Shown here: positions 44,751-47,560 of the stretch, in pieces
How the letters are laid out: each line of letters opens with the position of its first letter
How positions within the stretch are numbered: the stretch's first letter is position 1
Assembly (NCBI GenBank): GCA_012959465.1
Contig: DUDC01000012.1
Location: 1-47,560 of the forward strand
Reading direction: 5' to 3'
Length of the DNA: 47,560 bases
From: Planctomycetaceae bacterium
GTDB lineage: Bacteria; Planctomycetota; Planctomycetia; Pirellulales; Pirellulaceae
Made by a program: the position numbers and the translations under genes
The notes under the pieces: generated by a model
The model's input: the letters and a program-made list of their open reading frames with translations, nothing else
Database searches by the model: none
What the model was told of the DNA's origin: nothing

Positions 44751-47345
44751 CTATCGGGCCGTGAATTCCTTCCCAACTTCTTCAAATCGCCCGCGCCACT
44801 CAGCCCCACCCATCTTTGGGTCCAACAATAAGAACTGTTTCCAGACCTTCCCGCCGGTTTCACGATTAACGTGTTTCAAACAGCGAAGCTGGTTCAATTT
44901 GGATTCGTACCACGTGTCGGTGCCAGCCTTCGCACCGCGCAGAAGCGTTCGAGCCGTTTGAAGCGCCTCTTCGTAACGGGCCGCGTTCATAAAATTCTGG
45001 CACGCTTGCTTGAGCGCCTCGCGACTCTTCGGTTGCGCTTCGACCAGCTTCGTTGAAAGGTTGGCTGCTTCAATGTTCTTGCCAAGTCGCCCGGCGAAGT
45101 AAGCTAGGCGGCTCATTGCGACACGAGCATTTGTCTTGCTCCGCAGAGTTTCTAGATCACTACCGAGTCGCTCGGAGAGTTTCCGATAAGTGTCGTAGGC
45201 CCGCTGCAAAACGGCTTGGTCGTCGCCGGCCGCTTTGACATCGGCCTCGACCTGTTTCGCCGAGACGATGAGTGCCGGTAATTCGAACCGCGTGCCGGCG
45301 GCATTCTCTAACAGCCAACGAAGGTGCCGACCTCGCTCATTCGCATTTCCTCGCACGGCCGCCTCCATTTGCGCGATGTAATGAAAGTCCGCGGCCAGTT
45401 CTGGTGTCGTGGCGGCAAACATTTCAAGTTCCGCCACCAATTGTCGAGTCCAATTTGGGTCCAATGGAACGCTAATCGCTGCTTCCAACGCCCAAAGACC
45501 CACCCTTAGTCGACTCGACACCGACTCGGATTTAGCCACCGTCCAATACCGGTCCCAATCTGCTTTCAGCGATCGAGCTAATGAGGTCTTCTTTGACCCT
45601 TCCGCTGATCGCCACATTGTGTATCGCAATTGACAGATGTCTCGACGAGCGTTCAGGTATCCATCGTCGCTCCGAGGTACTCTCTCCAACTCAACAATCG
45701 CCGATTTCGGATCTCGATTGGATGACATGCGTCGTATCGCGAAGGCGGCCTTGTCAGCGTACTCCGACATCGGAAACCGCTCTTGCAACGAGTCGGCAGC
45801 CCGCCGCATCGAACTGACAAACCGAGTTTGAGTGCGTGCTAACTTATCGAAACAAACAAACTCCATCCAAGCCGCTTGCTCTGACGCACGAGGACTGTTG
45901 CGTTCCATTCCACTGGATGCCAGACCGTAGTTGACGGCAGCCTTCTCAAATTCTCCCAGTTGGAACTGGCACCAGGCCAATTCGGCACGACACTGACTCG
46001 CCGCTCCTAAATCACTCTTCGCCTGTTTCTCGCTCAACGCCGCTTCGAGCGAGTTGCGAGCAGCTCGGTAGGTCGCCGCATCTCGCTTGGCATCCGCCTT
46101 TTCGCGCAGTCGATGGCCGTGAATCCACTTCCAAGCAAATCCAGGACGATCGCTATCGACCTCAACCTGGTACTCGGCAATCACCTCTTGCAACACGGAC
46201 CACTGCCGCATCGAAATCAAGCCCGTCATGCCCATCTCGGCCAGTGCATCGCGAGGTATCGGTCCAGGGCCGCAATACGCGCCGCGAACTAAGGCGGTAC
46301 AAAGTGAGACTTTTCCTTGAGATGCTCCGTCGGACAATCGAGGCATCGCCCGCCGGGCAACGGCCTCGGCAGCGTTCCAAGACGAAGCGTTCATCAACGC
46401 TTGAGCGTGCCAGTAATCAGTCTGCTCGCGAATCGCTGCCGGCGCAGCCGATTCACGCAGAAGGCGAAAACAAACTGCTGCCATGCGTTCCTCTCCCATC
46501 GCTGCCTCAACCAGACATAGGCCGATCCAGGTTCTGGCACGCCAGGGCGATTCGAGAGCCAACCACTCCGCCTCCAGCTCGTCGTACGGCTCGTTGTCTA
46601 GAGATAGTAGCTGATGGAAGATCTGTCGAGCTTTCGCCAGAGATGGTTTGCTTGACGACACCACACCATGGTAGTAGTTTGCCCAACCGGCAAAGAAACC
46701 AGTTTGAGCGGCGATCGGCCGGACGCTGGCCAGCTCCGCTTCGATGTTTTTCAATTCCGACTCATCATCCGACTTCTCTAATTGTGCGTGCAATCGATCG
46801 ATTCTCGCTGCCAAACGACCGTATTGGCCACCCAAGTTGGTTGCCAAAACGGCCAACAGATTTGTTGCCTTCTGTCGCGTTTCCACATCGTCGCGATGGG
46901 CCAGCCATTCGCCCGATAGAGCTTCAGCCCTTCGATAGTCCGCTTGCAGCATCATCGCTTCAAGCGAATCAGTCTTTGCCTGGGGTATCCGTTCGATGAG
47001 CCTCCGAACCCGTCGAAGCAGTCTTTCGTACTTGCTCGCCTCCTCGGCTGCCTGCATCATCTCGGCCGCGTACAAGTCTGCCAACTGTTTGGCCATCTCG
47101 ATACTGTCTGGATCGGACGGATCACTCTCATCGACCACCTGTTCCAAGTGGACGGTTCGCAAGTGAGTCAATCCCAGCCGCTTCAACAGCTGGTCGACAC
47201 TGTGCGACTCCTCGTCTCCGCGTGCGTCTGTAGCGGCCGCGAAAAGCACGACGGCGAGGCCGACGAACAACAGCCGACTCGACCGACCAAGGCAGAGAGT
47301 GTCCACAGGCCGACAACGATAATTCCTAAGGGACCAGCGGCACAT
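44751..47345 (-). CDS. Secreted TPR-like helical-repeat protein
   Basis: The 864-residue product has an N-terminal hydrophobic signal (about residues 22-42, RLLFVGLAVVLFAAATDARG) and then a long run of paired helices with TPR-like spacing (for example QIFHQLLSL, WLALESPWRARTWIGLCLVEAA, AWCQFQLGEFEKAAVNYGLAS, YEEALQTARTLLRG). It is probably periplasmic and works as a protein-interaction scaffold. ATG 47345 is chosen because AAGG lies six bases upstream; it overlaps the ExbD-like stop by 20 bases, so translation is probably coupled. A frame extension to 47438 would bury it inside the ExbD-like gene. A GTG about 13 codons in is a weaker alternative. Confidence 0.85.
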   Translation of the reverse strand: MCRWSLRNYRCRPVDTLCLGRSSRLLFVGLAVVLFAAATDARGDEESHSVDQLLKRLGLTHLRTVHLEQVVDESDPSDPDSIEMAKQLADLYAAEMMQAAEEASKYERLLRRVRRLIERIPQAKTDSLEAMMLQADYRRAEALSGEWLAHRDDVETRQKATNLLAVLATNLGGQYGRLAARIDRLHAQLEKSDDESELKNIEAELASVRPIAAQTGFFAGWANYYHGVVSSSKPSLAKARQIFHQLLSLDNEPYDELEAEWLALESPWRARTWIGLCLVEAAMGEERMAAVCFRLLRESAAPAAIREQTDYWHAQALMNASSWNAAEAVARRAMPRLSDGASQGKVSLCTALVRGAYCGPGPIPRDALAEMGMTGLISMRQWSVLQEVIAEYQVEVDSDRPGFAWKWIHGHRLREKADAKRDAATYRAARNSLEAALSEKQAKSDLGAASQCRAELAWCQFQLGEFEKAAVNYGLASSGMERNSPRASEQAAWMEFVCFDKLARTQTRFVSSMRRAADSLQERFPMSEYADKAAFAIRRMSSNRDPKSAIVELERVPRSDDGYLNARRDICQLRYTMWRSAEGSKKTSLARSLKADWDRYWTVAKSESVSSRLRVGLWALEAAISVPLDPNWTRQLVAELEMFAATTPELAADFHYIAQMEAAVRGNANERGRHLRWLLENAAGTRFELPALIVSAKQVEADVKAAGDDQAVLQRAYDTYRKLSERLGSDLETLRSKTNARVAMSRLAYFAGRLGKNIEAANLSTKLVEAQPKSREALKQACQNFMNAARYEEALQTARTLLRGAKAGTDTWYESKLNQLRCLKHVNRETGGKVWKQFLLLDPKMGGAEWRGRFEEVGKEFTAR

Positions 47346-47560
47346 AAGAGACCTTCGTGTATCGGGCGTCTTTGCAGGACTGAATTGCTGCGGCCGCTGC
47401 ACCAAATGGAACATCGTCGGCAACACGTACGAACGCACCCTCCAATTTGTTGTCGAATGAAGAGAGGACTCGAGTCAATTCAGACGGCGCAGAAAACTCC
47501 CGAACTCCCAGGCGGTACAACGGCACGCCGCCCACATTAACAACGTCGACAATCGCCGGC
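47326..47560 (-). CDS. ExbD/TolR-family biopolymer transport protein, C-terminal part
   Basis: The frame is open from the right window edge to a TAG at 47326, about 77 residues. The last 35 residues (AFVRVADDVPFGAAAAAIQSCKDARYTKVSYVPL) match the ExbD/TolR periplasmic C-terminus, whose pattern is V-x-D-x-x-(V/P)-x-y/f-G-x-x-x-x-x-x-x-x-C/A-x-x-A-G/R-x-x-x-V. ExbD with ExbB uses the proton gradient to power outer-membrane processes. The upstream neighbour, outside the window, is therefore predicted to be an ExbB/TolQ/MotA-type gene. The overlap with the TPR-like gene shows they form one operon. Confidence 0.82.
   Translation of the reverse strand, partial: PAIVDVVNVGGVPLYRLGVREFSAPSELTRVLSSFDNKLEGAFVRVADDVPFGAAAAAIQSCKDARYTKVSYVPLVP

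Noticed and set aside
1-47560. Search for CRISPR arrays, tRNA/rRNA genes, transposases and phage genes
   Set aside because: No regularly spaced repeats beyond two copies, no tRNA T-loop pattern in the gaps and no recombinase or transposase motif were seen by eye. A tRNAscan/Infernal run would be decisive.

Overview
The window looks like chromosomal DNA from a planctomycete, most likely of the Pirellulales type. The reasons are a formylglycine-type sulfatase, an oversized SecA, a DUF4175-like protein with a huge hydrophilic tail, a GldA/GldFG/DUF4340 cassette, a deoxyhypusine-synthase-like protein, PQQ-propeller and tail-specific protease genes, moderate GC and sparse RNA genes. This placement is inference from gene families; there is no rRNA in the window. 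No tRNA, rRNA, CRISPR array, insertion sequence or prophage gene was recognised. The content is mostly housekeeping and envelope genes rather than an accessory island.

Layout. 1-270 is the start of a CYTH-domain gene that runs off the left edge, divergent from a TlpA-like thioredoxin (337-933). Leftward genes secA and waaA (6273-1231) follow. A rightward beta-lactamase-fold phosphodiesterase (6918-7721) converges on a leftward tail-specific protease (10134-8080), a sigma-54 activator with FHA and GAF sensor domains, and an acyl-CoA-dehydrogenase-like gene. From 13890 to 32503 nearly everything is rightward: BON protein, sulfatase, lpxK, the DUF4175-like giant, nadB, an ABC cassette (ATPase, GldF-GldG fusion, DUF4340), a cysteine-desulfurase-like enzyme, a PaaK-like ligase and an MFS transporter. 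The only break is a broken leftward SAF/UxaA-type gene at 17321-17078. From 36513 to the right edge everything is leftward: a HyuA-HyuB fusion, a PQQ-propeller protein, a DHS-like protein, cysC, a small secreted protein, a 1,296-residue membrane protein, a 864-residue TPR-like secreted protein and the end of an ExbD/TolR gene.

How the genes work together. waaA and lpxK are lipid A/Kdo steps and imply a Gram-negative type outer membrane. SecA, TlpA, the S41 protease, sulfatase and PQQ protein serve the Sec-dependent envelope. The ABC cassette (23129-28472) is a clear unit: an ATPase, a permease fused to an auxiliary domain, and a membrane-anchored partner. The right-end unit ExbD, TPR-like protein, seven-module membrane protein and small secreted protein is tightly packed (20-nt and 4-nt overlaps). 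It is the best candidate for an uncharacterised envelope machine in the window.

Non-coding structure. Four convergent gene junctions carry repeats or hairpins: a dispersed repeat present twice (995-1193 and 7773-7918), a 26-nt imperfect palindrome (7975-8000), an 18-nt palindrome (16976-16993) and two small hairpins (32587-32634).
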